Both the position numbers and the translations under genes were made by a program. A DNA stretch of 64,000 nt, taken from the NCBI GenBank assembly GCA_021234155.1, contig JAJEKV010000210.1:717501-781500 (forward strand). The letters are read 5' to 3'. The stretch comes from Isoetes taiwanensis (Eukaryota; Streptophyta; Lycopodiopsida; Isoetales; Isoetaceae). Positions within the stretch are counted from its first letter, which is position 1; the number at the start of each line of letters is the position of its first letter. The notes beneath the pieces were generated by a model. That model searched no databases. It was not told the DNA's origin and saw only the letters and a program-made list of their open reading frames with translations. Positions 43,801 through 55,355 of this stretch are shown here, in pieces.

Positions 43801-45179
43801 CGAATGGCATAGATTAGGGTGTAGAAAGGAATAGGAAGAGAATATCCCAAGTGGAGGGCTAGAGATAGTAGAAAAGAAAAAAGATGTTGTACTAGCAGTT
43901 TATTTCCACATCGAGCTCAGCCTAGAATATGTGTGGAAAGTCTCAAATTGCATGAGTTGTTGGGGTGATCGATTGGAGAGGAGTTTTGGGATAAAACTTT
44001 GCGAACCCAAAACCTCTGTTCTACATTCGGTTTCTGACAGCCTCTGTGTCTATAAGCATTTTACTTTGGTTTTTTAAGTCGATCTCCTTCTTGGGTGTCG
44101 TTTCCTCATCTACCATGTTCTTGGTTAATGGAGTTCATGAAATACTGATGCCTCAGCATCAAAGATGGACATGGTGGAACTGCTGCTAAGGAATCTCAAG
44201 AGGCCAAGCAGAGCTTGCTAAATGCCTTCAAGAACTAGGGACTTGCAAATCAAATAATTCAGGGTTCTTATTCCCCACTAATTTATTTGGTTGAATTACC
44301 TAATGAAATCTAATTCAATTGTCTACTAGGCTACGGAACCAGAGTTGATCTTTAAAAGGGGAATACTTGATGTGCCTGTGCTTCTTCAAGGGTATAAAAG
44401 TTTTGTAGTGCTCTTGGAAGGTATAAAAATATATGCAGAATGTGTTCCTTTTCTTAACAAGCAAGCAGTCAATATTCTTGCGTCTTAGATGTTGTGCATG
44501 TTCTATCTCCTTCCCTTGGACAAGGAGCCAATCTTGCATTTGAAGATGGAGATGAATTTGCTTTCCAACTTCCATCTTCAACAGACCACGGGTTAAAAAG
44601 ATAAAACAGTGATTTGCCATGTTGTATGGATAACTTTGATTGAGCTATAAAGCATTTGTTTCAGGAATGCATTATCTACTTACCAAGAGAAACAACTTCA
44701 ATAACCGCGATGCTAAGAAGATATGCATATAGCGGTCATACGCCAATACCTTGTCTAGGCATACCGTCTCTACATTTTTACCATGTATATTATTGTAGGA
44801 TCTCGCAAATTATGGCACAAACAAACATTGCTCCCGCCATTCAATTTGTGCTCTTGCCCACTGTTACTTGTCTCTTGGAATAAACACCTACCACAACAAC
44901 TTAAGTCCCACCAAACAACAAAAACATTGTATTGAAAATATATATTACAACAAGTTGTAGTCCTACTTAGGCATTAATGAGGCATTGAGTATACTTTGTC
45001 TCACGACATCAAAAAGTCATTACCACAAAAAGAGTACTTGTATTACAAACTCACGTAGAGAAGGATCGACAAAAAAAAATTGATCTCTTGTTCCTCTATT
45101 TCGATTCTTCATAACTTGTTTCGTATGTTATCAACTATCAAACTCCAATGTATATCATCCTATTAATAAACTCATGGTT
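43801..45179. other. No gene recognised
   Basis: Short frames on both strands (for example 44315-44620 minus) show no family resemblance. Confidence 0.4.
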
Positions 45180-45570
45180 TCAAGTACTCTATTGTCTAAA
45201 AGTACCAATTTCAATAAAATGTCAAAACATAACTTTCAACTACGATTTAAGCCACTTCACAAAACATGTACATCCATTCTCTCCTTTATTACACTTCTCT
45301 TTATGGCCACGCCATCCTAGTTCCATATCAAGCACCAAACACCAATACCTTGCGCTCAAATCCCAAAGTCCATATGTCCAACTACATCCTACTCCAACAA
45401 CACCTCAACACCTAAGCAGAACTTAGTAATGCAAATGCGTACCAACACGTTCACAAAATGTCAATGTCTTAAAGTAGCAATTTCGATTGAAACACTCTAT
45501 TGTCTACAACTACAACTTAAGCCACTTCACTCTCCGGCCATGGAGGGCAACCCTCCGTGCGCAGCACCTT
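45180..45570 (+). repeat. Right ends of hairpin repeat family H (two tandem remnants)
   Basis: CTCTATTGTCTA...TTTAAGCCACTTCAC occurs at 45188-45260. It recurs at 45494-45530, where it continues into TCTCCGGCCATGGAGGGCAACCCTCCGTGCGCAGCACC, the same right end as the compact copy at 28.8 kb. Earlier AAGTA.CAATTTC.AT blocks are also shared. Confidence 0.7.
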
Positions 45571-46880
45571 GTTAATTTTTTGTCAAAATCTAAATGTCCA
45601 TTAATCTGGCACAATATTGGAAATATCTCGCAAATCAACGGCTCAGAAAGAAACCAGCGAAAGAACCCATAAACATATAAACATGTGAAAAAGCACTATC
45701 TATAGGGTTACTAATAGCCTCTCACTTAGTAAGCATCGGCTACATTATATAAGTAACGATTTATTCATCTCACATGATGGGGGTGGATTTCAAGTATTCA
45801 TCTTGGCAAATGACCTCCATAGAGCATCGTAGATGGATATCTGTATGTATTTAACAAGATCCTAACGCATCAATGGGTTGCCCTTTAGAGGAGCCATTGA
45901 CGCATGCACAATGATTTAGGACATGAAATGGTGGCAGACCTTCGTCGTGCCAGAAGAGCTCTAAATCTACTAGCAATGGCTGATAAATATGTGACCACAT
46001 TAAAGGGGTACCTTTTGGAAATGATAATTCGCCCAATTTGCAAGTAGCAAATTTATAAGCTCTAATTCTGTTTTCAGCCTTTGTTCTTTTGATTCAGAGG
46101 TCAGATCCCCTATTTCTAGCCTGAGATCCCTTATTTCTAAGCTAAAAACCCATTCTGTTCTTGGCCGTGGTAGAAACCAGGGCTGATTTGCTATCGGAGG
46201 TGGAGTTTAAATTATGTTGCCGATGTTGCTCGTGGCTTGCGACTCCCATATAGAATACATGGTTTTGCAGATATCTTCGAAATTAAACAAATGGTAGTGA
46301 CCGCCTCCTGCTTTTTATTTCTTTAAGCTTGGATAGCAACAGCTATTGAGGCATTCGTTTCTTTGCCCAGAATCACTTTAAAACTATTAAATATTAAAGC
46401 CTGATCAAAAGCGCCAAAGGACCCAGTTTGTGCTTCATCATTTGCCAGTAAGCACAAATGGGTTTCTGCAACTCTTTAGGAAGATGCGAGGCGCAACACC
46501 GTTCCGGGCGATTCAACAAATCCAACAAGTATAAATTGATCTTCGGCAGCAAGGACACAAAGTTCAGTAGCATATTCAGCACCATTTCAAGCAGATCTAG
46601 CATCGACACCATAACCCAGCCTGTTCTAATGCCATCTCTGGCGGGAGCAACCCCTCCTGCTTCTTACCAAAAGCTTAAGCCCTGTCACCGCAAGAAATTG
46701 GGGAATGCATATCCACCTTTCGTTGTCTGCCAAAGAAAATCTTTGTCGTCTAACCATCACAAATGTTACAAAAAACTCTAACTAATCCCAGACAATCGCA
46801 ACTGCCTATTTAGAATATTTTATGGGATATTATATTCAAATCAAATCAAGGACTTCTATACATCACTCCACCCTCCAACA
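45571..46880. other. No gene recognised
   Basis: A minus-strand frame at 46394-46612 (LNMLLNFVSLLPKINLYLL) is open but unassigned. Confidence 0.4.
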
Positions 46881-46881
46881 A

Positions 46882-46915
46882 GAGGGTTGCCCCTTATGGG
46901 CAACTCAAAAAGAGA
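46882..46915 (-). repeat. Hairpin repeat family H, copy 6 (left end, minus strand)
   Basis: On the minus strand it reads CTTTTTGAGTTGCCCATAAGG followed by GGCAACCCTC, the family's hairpin start with one change in the first arm. It shows that the family inserts in both orientations. Confidence 0.65.
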
Positions 46916-47860
46916 AAAAAAAAGGGGGGAATCCACCAAATATATATGTATAAAGCCGCATTTATGCATTGGTCTAATTTTGATTTGTGTATGCCTCTTT
47001 GCACACGTTTACAACTCATTATGGCTGTTCATAATAAAGCCCTTTTCCCACGGCATGGGTGTCCCATTTTCTAGCCAATTAGTTTTGGACATTTAAGCAA
47101 ATAAGATATCGAGATATAAGACATGTCCTAAGCTAATTTTGTACAAATATGGTGTCACTTTCTCTTTCAGGGGAAAGCCCCCGCCACAAAATGCGACAGC
47201 AAATGAGAGCCAATCGATTCAGTTTATCTCCATGTTTTTAGGGAGCTCTCAAAATACGACATTGTAGAGATTTTTTACAGTGTTTTGGAGTAATCAATAA
47301 TGAAATTGTTTGCTACATCTTTTTTGGGGCCGATTTGAATGCTTATTACATCTCTTTTGGGCCGACATGGCCATTTGATTCTTGGATGCATCAGATTTAT
47401 CAAAAAGATTTTTCAGATTCTTGGCTCAGCGGACTCCCCAGGCTGGAATTTTCATGGCCCAAGCCTGTTCGATTTTCTGCAGACCGTGTTTTTGGTGTTC
47501 TTGGCAGAGCAGTGGAATAACAAAACATATAAAGAGGTGTCTTTATATTAAAGATAGGTCACATTAAAAGTAGTGGAAAAGGTTTTTATTTGAGAAATAG
47601 CATGGACATGACATGGCATCCCATATGTTGTCTTATTGCATTGTGACAGCCATATTTTATGCCTGCCATGGAAAAAAGGCCTAAATACCTTTAAAATTAG
47701 AGTATTCATCTAAATAAATGCCTGCCTATCGTTCAAGCAAATACCACCCTTTTCAAAATTCTCTAGAGAAAGTCCCGTAGCATGAAAGAGTATTCCAACG
47801 ATAAAAAAGAGTACTCCCAATGACAATCAATGGAGCCACTGGACCCGCTATCCTTGCTTT
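46916..47860. other. No gene recognised
   Basis: Frames at 47335-47567 overlap in all three phases and resemble no family. Confidence 0.4.
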
Positions 47861-48167
47861 TATTTATATTTTTTTTATTTATTTTTTTTTTTTTGAGGGT
47901 AAGAGTATACTTTTATTATTATAAGGTATAAGATACATCAAGTCCCCATATTTGGGAAGATAGGAAGAATTATGAGCAAAGATAGGAATTATAGGGATCC
48001 TCCATCATCGTGTACTCTGGAGGCTACCACCTCTTCTTCCCCACCACATGGGTACTATAAGGAGGATCATCTATCTTCTCCACATGGGTAAGTACTATAG
48101 AGTAAGGCAGCTTCCATTCCATGGCTGGATCATCCCTAAATTTAACAATTAATCCCGAATAGCTACA

Positions 48168-49258
48168 TCACTTACCACCATTTCGGGGTTGCTTCCATAT
48201 CGTCTCAGATTGAGAGCCTTTTGGCAAGAAGGAATAGAAGCCTTCCAAGGTCCCGACTCTATCAAGTTCTCTATTATACCTCATACCTTTTTGTCTATGG
48301 TGTGCAAGAGCCATCATTGCAACTTCCAAATTGAAGTAGTTTTTCAATTTTTCCAATGGATCCCCGTAGACAACATCGCGGCGGTGTTTCGGACTACCCA
48401 TATTGCAATGTTAACTAGCTTAAGCTTCAACGCAGATTTATGTCCGAGGCTCAGATCAATTCTGGCCGGCACCGGTTGTTGCATTGATAGACCAATAATG
48501 GGACCCGACCCAATGCCGAGAATCTCGTAATCTTTGGGCGTAAAATGAGGTGTCCAATAGATTCCCGATCTTGACAACCAAGTGGACATTTATCATCCCC
48601 TATGATATCCTTGTTATAGAGCTTCTCTTTTGTGCTAAGCCCCTCCTGAAGGGCCAACCATCTGAAGAATTGAATCTTTCTAGAACATAAAGATTTCCAG
48701 GAGTTGGCTAAAACTGCTTTAGCTTCCCCATTATTTAATCCAAGCGTAATCTCAGCTTTTAATGGGGTATCCTCACCAAGAGATCGATATATCCTTGCGA
48801 CACTATAGTGCATATGCCCCTCAAGTAGCCAACTTTCTTGGGCTCCAGTAATCCCTGACACATTGATGACTCTTTCATGAATTTCTTTTAGCACTGCCCT
48901 ATCTCCTTCCCCTGCAGAGGGTACTCTCTTTTTAAACTTGGTCCAGCAGATCCATCTGCCATTCTCCCAGAGATGTTGCAACTGTGTTATTCCATGGCTC
49001 TTCCATTTAATGAAAATACGAGGATGAGAGAGGGCTAGGGGCAGACCCTCCGGTCCCAGACATTCGTATTCCAGAAGATACTGAACCCTCCCGCCTCTTT
49101 TGGAGGGAACATAGGGGTGAAGATGTGCTGAACTTCATTCCATGCCTGGAGAATTTTCCTCATCACTGGGGACGTCCCAGGGGCCGGTTTGAATTTATAA
49201 AAGAATGCTCCCAGCTCATCTCGAGGGAGAGAGGGCTTACCTAGTAGTTTTCCTTGCT
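48168..49258 (-). pseudogene. LINE ORF2 C-terminal part with zf-RVT-like region
   Basis: It contains KIQFFRWLALQEGLSTKEKL then CPLGCQDRESIGHLI, the reverse-transcriptase-associated zinc-binding segment common at the end of plant L1 ORF2. The frame is broken at several points (about 48450, 48980 and 49040). Confidence 0.8.
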
Positions 49259-50608
49259 TCAGCCAGGGGCTTGAGCTTGTGTAAGAGGATCCTTGCAACC
49301 TAGCCCCCCATCTTTCTTATCATGACACAGCTCATTCCAGGCCACTTTGGCCATGCCTCCCCAAATAAATTTTCTGATGATCACCTGTACTTGATTGTAT
49401 ATTCCTTTCTGTGCCACCAGCACCGAAGAATAGTAGATGTGAGAGGCAGCCAAAATTGCATTGGCCACAGTGACTCGCCCTGAAGTAACTAAGGCTTTGG
49501 AAGACCATAAGCCCACCTTTTTCTTCATCTTGTCCAGAATAGGGGCCCACAATCCCGTCATAGAGTCGGATAGGACAAGAGGGAGACCCAGGAGTTTAAC
49601 TGACTCCCCAGGTGGCACCACTGGAAAGCCCAGACCTCTGCCTCGCGGATCAATATCATTGTCTAATGCCCAAAGTACCGAACACTTGTTGGCATTGAGG
49701 CCTATCCCTGATATTATCTCAAAGGAAAGTAGAATGTGTCGAAATGACTGGAAACTATTATCATCAAACCTGAGGAACATGAATGTGTCGTCAACATACT
49801 GCATAATTGTCAGCTTCTCTGTTCCATCAGGGAAGGTCAGGCCCTCCAAATTTCCTTCTGCCTGCTTTAATAGTACCATTCTTGTTAGCAGATTCGCCAT
49901 GATGAGGAACATGTACGGCGCCAATGGGCATCCTTGCGCAATACCCCTCCTGAGATTGAAGGAGCCTGTAGGTTGACCATTTACTAGGACCGAAGCAGAG
50001 GCTAGATTGTTCATCCCCATAGCCATTTGAATAAATCGGAGGTCAAATCCTAAGTAGCTCATAACTTCTCGCAACCCTTCCCATCTAAGAGAGTCGTAGG
50101 CCTTTTCAAGTCCATTTTGATAAGGACACAATTTTGCTTTGAGGCGTGACACCAATGCGGTCCTTCTCTAGTGCTGCGTGTAATTATCCAGAATGTTTCT
50201 TCCAGGTAGAAACGCAGATTGCTCTTTCCCGATTACTCTATTGAGAATAGGCTTTAGACGGTTAGCAATTACCTTCATAACCACTTTATACAATACATTG
50301 GTGAGAGCAATGGGACGCCACTCCCCAATGTCTTGAGGTCTGGGTATCTTTGGGACTAAAGTAATGAATCCAGCAGCAAGAGATGGGTGTAAAGAACCTG
50401 AGATCCAAGCCCCCCGCACTGCTCGGGTGAAGTCATGGCCCAACACATCCCAGAATTCTAGAAAGAACTCCGGAGGAAATCCATCTGGTCCCGGAGATTT
50501 TCCTGCTGCCAGGGAACCAAGGGTTTTGTGAATCTCATCCCCCGGGGAATGCGGCGGGAGTTGGTTTTCTTCCTGAGTGACACCATCCCTCCAGTCAATT
50601 TTGCTCAT
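49259..50608 (-). pseudogene. LINE reverse transcriptase
   Basis: The fingers and palm motifs run in order: AAGKSPGPDGFPPEFFLEFW, FITLVPKIPRPQDIGEWRPI, SAFLPGRNILDN, then after a shift near 50160 GLEKAYDSLRWEGL, GIAQGCPLAPYMFLIMANLL, MQYVDDTFMF and KCSVLWALDND. The active site is YVDD where LINEs usually have YADD. The frame change at about 50155-50168 replaces the FDFEKAYD start and inactivates the copy. The enzyme would copy LINE RNA at a nicked target. Confidence 0.9.
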
Positions 50609-50998
50609 TCAATCAGCTAGATTGGGATGGAATGAGGAGGGGAGGGGTTCCTCCTGGAATTGGTTCTCAAAGCTTCTGCTGATGAAGGATGAGATCTCTA
50701 GAGGATCCTCCAATATTTTCTGATTATCATCTCTAATTGACGAAATACTGTTACCTGCTAGTCTAGCCCCGGCCATTCTGAAGAAGCATTTCGAGTTTTC
50801 ATGGTCCATCTCAGCATACCATTTAGTTTTGGAGCGAACCGCCGCCCCTCTGGCTTCTACTTCCTCAATCGCCTTAGCTTTCCCTTCGAATTCTTCCTCC
50901 AATTGCTGCATGTCAATATTATGGGGGTGTGTCAGCAGCTCCTGCTTAATTAGGCTCAACTGGTTATAGACCTCATTCTTTTCTCTTTTAAATTCCAT
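50609..50998 (-). pseudogene. LINE ORF2 linker between endonuclease and reverse transcriptase
   Basis: The frame, starting MEFKREKNEVYNQLSL, contains VEARGAAVRSKTKWYAEMDH and CFFRMAGARLAGNSIS. This is the conserved link region (R-ARWL-E-G-D-N-T-K-F-F-like) that precedes the RT fingers in plant L1 elements. Confidence 0.8.
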
Positions 50999-51341
50999 AG
51001 CTTTCGATTCACCGCCCCACTTTTTGGCCCAAATCCTTCATTAAACAGAGCTTTTTTACCCAAGCTTTCATACTCGGGGAGTTTTCAGCATTGTTAAGAG
51101 AGGACACAAACTCTCTGAAGGGTTTGCAAAATGCCTCTTTCCCCAACGGGATGTGTTGAATTTAAAAGGCACATTTCGGTCTTCCTAGTTTGAGGAATAT
51201 TTTTGAATATCAAACTTTGAGGAACATGATCAGAGTGTGAGAAGGCCAGCTCCCCTTCAACATAGCATTTATCCATGAAACAGGCAGATTTATTAGCTAT
51301 GTAGAATCTGTCTAATAAGCAATATACCCGTCCTGACCCTT

Positions 51342-51896
51342 TTACTTATTCGACCATGAGAACGCAGCATTAGAGGGAGGAATAAGAGCAAGCCCAACAT
51401 TATTTAGCAGAGAGTTCCAAGTAGAGTCCTCAGCATCTGACAAATTTCTGTGCAACCCAATCTTCTGATCCCAAACATCAGTCATGTTCAGATCCCCCCC
51501 AAGGATCCAATTATCAATAAGATCCGCCTGTTGATTAATCCAACATTCAATTTCTTCCCACATAATAGATCTTTCTGCTGGCTTATTGGAAGCGTATATG
51601 TTGATCATTCCCCATTTACACTCATTGCCTTCAAACATGACTGCTTGCCAACGTCCATTCCTTCCAGCATATTGCCCAAGCTGCACAAGACCTTTCCAAA
51701 GTATACTGGTGCCCCCTTTGGTTCCTCGCGCCGCACAGCTGAAGGAGGTATAGTTATTGCAAGGAGGACTGAAGCCTTTCTTTTGCTGGCACTCCGGGCA
51801 GTTTTTTTTTTGCTTCTTTTTTCCCCCGTGTGTAATTATCTTTTTGATGAAGTCTTGAAGCTCCATGAGCTGTTTTGGCGGGTCTTGGCCAGGCAT
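51342..51896 (-). pseudogene. LINE AP-endonuclease domain, N-terminally truncated
   Basis: The frame reads GGTSILWKGLVQLGQYAGRN, MINIYASNKPAERSIMWEEI and IDNWILGGDLNMTDVWDQK. These are the middle motifs of the exonuclease-endonuclease-phosphatase fold; the GGDLNM aspartate and asparagine are catalytic. The start containing the first catalytic asparagine (normally WN-RG) is absent. The end (AFSWSNK) is followed by more endonuclease text in another frame down to about 51000. Confidence 0.85.
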
Positions 51897-51900
51897 GTAC

Positions 51901-52235
51901 TCTGTTATGAATATTATTATGAATATAAGAAACTTATTGTCTCAGATTTTGTCATAGTCTTAGTGTTAATAAGAACTTGAGAATCTTATTGTCTTAATGT
52001 CATATGAACATTATGAATTCAAGAATCTGGTATGAATATTATGAACTTAAGAATCTTATTGCCTCAGATTTTGTCATAGTCTTAGTGTTAATAATTTCTT
52101 AAGAATCTTATTGTGTTAGTCTGATATGAACATTATGAACTTAAGAATCTGATATGAACATTATGAACTTAAAGAATCTTATTGTCTCAGGTTTTGTCAT
52201 AATGTAATTGTCTCGGATTTTGTCATATCTTTGTC
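51901..52235. repeat. Tandem repeat of about 130 bp, AT-rich
   Basis: Phrases GAATCTTATTGTCTCAGATT then TTGTCATAGTCTTAGTGTTAATAA, and GATATGAACATTATGAACTTAAGAATC, recur three to four times in rotating order. It lies immediately next to the truncated 5' end of the LINE. Confidence 0.85.
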
Positions 52236-52535
52236 AGATTTTGAGGAACAAAATGTTGGTGGCCAAAAAGGTCTTCACATCTGTTTTGTCTGTTGTGGTA
52301 AGACATGCGCATGGACAATGCATTGTAATGAACAAGTTACACTTTGGTTTATACATTCATAGAAGGCAAGTCCCATGTTGTGCAAGGGGATGCAATGTTG
52401 TCAACCCTGTTGGGATGGGCCTGACTATAGGTATGTGACCACCATTGCTGATTGGGGGTTGGCTGGAAGGCACATAGTCTAGTTCAGTTGCACCATCCTG
52501 TGCTTGGGTAGCATCTGCCCAATCTAACCCTCCTT
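52236..52535. other. No gene recognised
   Basis: Likely flank of the pogo element. No terminal inverted repeat was identified. Confidence 0.4.
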
Positions 52536-52539
52536 CTAT

Positions 52540-54440
52540 TCAGAAAGCACAACCTTCTCTTCTTGGCTTCCATATCCGTGGGCCTTTGAGTGCTAAAGAT
52601 GGATGCCACTCTTGACTGGCCATGTGGATACATGAATTCTCTGAACCTTTTGGTCCCAAGCTCAAATTCAGCCTCAACTCTTTTTCTGCTCTCTCTTTCT
52701 TCCTTCCTAGCTTGGCCCTTTTCTTCTCTTCTTCTCTCAATGCCCTCTTCTTAGCTGCCTCGATTTTCTTAGCCTTCAACCTCTCATTTTTCTCGAGTTC
52801 AGCCTATACCCTCATGGCTTTCTCAACCCTGAGCTTCTCACACAAAGCAGTTGAGCTAATGTGAATCAAACCTGCCATGTCAGGACCCTTACCTCTCTTT
52901 TTGCCACCTTGTGATTGGAGTCCTGCTGTCTCAACATGGCAGCCAGAAGGCTCTTCTCTCTCAAATATTGGCCTGGACAACTGGCTGCCCCCTTCATGTA
53001 GGATGAGCTGTTGAATTCACTTCAGCAACCAAGCCCTCCATAATGTGCTGGAAACCAGGGGCATTGGGGGCATTGGGAGCGAGATTGTAAACTTCATACA
53101 TCCTTTCATCCATGTCAACATGTATGTCAACACGAGGATCTTCTTCCAAATCCTCGTCATTACCCTCACCTTCTGGTTCACTCCCATCATCACTTGTATG
53201 ATGAGACTTCCCTGCAATATGCTGAGACATATTGACTTCTGGTGCACATGCCATGCTGGTACTAGATGCCACCACCTTTGTGCTATTGAAGGGGTAAATG
53301 CCTAAATGCCTGTGGCCCTGAACCCTGCCCTAATGTTGCCAAGCGTTAGCCCAATATGAATTGTCTTGAATATAACCTCAGCAATCTCTTCCCTCTTGGG
53401 CTCCAGCTTGCCCCTCATACACATCCATTCAGCCCTCAATTTCTTGAAGGCTGACTTGAATGGTGCAAAACAAGCCACATCAAGTGGCTGGAGTTTATAA
53501 GATGTGTGTGCTTGGAGCAGTGCAAAATGAATACCAAATTCTGTTGCAGTCAATATAACCTCTAGCTCCACATGGCTACTGTGACCATCCAGAAAAATTA
53601 GATGTGGATTTTCTGGGGACACTCCTCTAGGAACCCTAGATCGGAAGTGTGTCAACCATGACTTAAAAAGTTCAGGTGTCATCCATACATGCTACTGATC
53701 TGCCTAGATTGCCTTTTCCTCATATCTGCTTATGTAATATGCCTTCATCCTCTTATTTTTAAAGATGTACAAGTTGGGCAATCTATACCCTTCAGCATTA
53801 ACACATACCAGAATTGTCACCCACTCTCTAGAGTTCATGACAACTTCATTGACATCTCGTGCACCCTTCCTTGCAATTATTTTTAGGCCCCTAACCTTGC
53901 CTGTCTGTATCCCAGTCTCGTCAGCATTCCAAACCCTAGATGGTGGAAAATCAAATTCAGCATAGATGGCTTTGAGGCCATTGTAGAACATGTCCAAGTT
54001 TGGCTGATTCATGGCAAGAGCCCTTGCCCTCTCCAATGTCTGGGCACTCCTCAAAGTTATGTTAGGATGCCTCTTCTGGAAGAGCTTCCACCACTTATTG
54101 CCTAGCATACCATCTAATATCTAATGTACTTATGTCCCCAGCATTTGCCATTTGGGCTGCCTTTGCCTTGACTGCACTCAAGGTAACCCCCATACCTGAG
54201 TTCACTCTATCAAGAGCCCAGGCAACTAGTTCTTCTTCCTGCTTGGGAGTGAGAACGTGACGATGCTTCTTTTGTTTATGGGTAATTCTACCATATTGTC
54301 AATCACATATGGTAGACTCGGGTATACCGAATCTCCTAGAGGCCTCTCTAATCGAGATGCCAGTCTCTTCCAAGATGTCCTCCATCTGTCCATTGGCCTC
54401 TCTTAGATGTTGAAGGCTGCCCTGCCATGGTATTATCCGG
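52540..54440 (-). pseudogene. pogo-type (Tc1/mariner superfamily) transposase, disabled
   Basis: On the minus strand the order is: psq/CENP-B-like helix-turn-helix (ISIREASRRFGIPESTI, about 54340-54300), second DNA-binding part (PKQEEELVAWALDRVNSG), then DDE_1 nuclease motifs WNADETG (about 53920), IFLDGHSSH (about 53590) and LQPLDVACFAPFK (about 53480). An acidic and then lysine-rich tail runs to about 52540. The three acidic residues D, D, D are present, the last two 36 residues apart. Stops are TGA in the first helix-turn-helix frame (about 54282) and TAG at 53704-53706 and 53692-53694. Exact tandem duplications at 54112-54125 and 53295-53310 cause two frameshifts. The protein would cut and paste the element; this copy cannot. 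Confidence 0.85.
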
Positions 54441-55340
54441 AGTTTATTTACCCTAACCCTTCTGGTATTGGCAGGTACTCGGATTGGCGTGGCATTGCCA
54501 ATGCACCCTGTTCGATCTGGTCTGCGCCATCAAGCTAGTTGAAGCAGTAGAAGCTCTTGGTATGGCGATAAAGAGCACAATTTGGATTCAAAACATTTGA
54601 ATTACCAATCCACTCCATTTGGAAAAGGGTCGATCGATCTACCCAATTCAAAGTAGAACGCATTGAATTGCCCTATCTGCCGGCTTTACCAAACGTGTTG
54701 TGTCTGCCAAAAGGGCAGGACATGGGTTCGAGAGGCCTCGCCGAATGCGCCATAGCCATCGATGTCGAGTGTGACATGTCACAATTGTAATTTATGTGTC
54801 AGGGCCCAGCATACGTGCAGGGCTTTTGTAGGCTGGGCGGTACTTGAAGGCCTTGCAACGTGCTGGCAGGAGCCTTGGTCCCAAGTAGAAGCCAATCTTT
54901 AAGATAAATTGAAGCACGGGAGCCTCTTAACATCATCTTGATATCACAGCTACTTTGGATGCGCCAGAACAACGTTCCCCTGAACTTAAAAGTTTTTTAC
55001 TTCGTGTAAATCAAAGCAAGAGTTTGACATTCCCCATTGGGTTCTCCATAACTAGCTTTATTCGTAGGCAAACGACATTTAGACCATAGGCAAACGACAT
55101 TTGGACTGGCTGATTTGCTATTACAGCAACAATAGCACCAAAAAATTAGCAAGATGCTAATAGACACAACAGATTTCAAAGCAGAAAGCTCAATAGAAAC
55201 AAACCAATACATGCTGGCATATCAGGGCTTATTTTAGAATGGTGCATCAGACACCTAATTTTTGCATTAGATTATCTCAAATGGCCATGTTAACAAACAT
55301 ATCCTTCCCTCCGTAATAAATCTGGAATATTTACCAAAAT
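54441..55340. other. No gene recognised
   Basis: It lies between the pogo transposase and the glutaredoxin gene, and may hold the 3' untranslated region of the latter near 55300. A short direct repeat (GGCAAACGACATTTGGAC-like) occurs at 55068-55104. Confidence 0.4.
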
Positions 55341-55355
55341 GATGATATCCATGTG

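Larger units (their letters stand above)
47865..51900 (-). mobile_element. L1-like LINE with poly(A) tail, 5'-truncated
   Basis: This is about 4 kb on the minus strand: endonuclease (51342-51896), linker (50609-50998), reverse transcriptase (49259-50608) and C-terminal domain with zinc finger (48168-48981). It ends in a poly(A) tail, seen as T-rich plus strand at 47868-47896. The 5' end lacks the start of the endonuclease, and no ORF1 was found, so it is probably 5'-truncated near 51900. It is a different clade from families A and B and related to the fragment at 42.1-42.6 kb. Confidence 0.88.

Noticed and set aside
46394-46781. Open frames on both strands as genes
   Set aside because: Mutually overlapping, short and without recognisable motifs.
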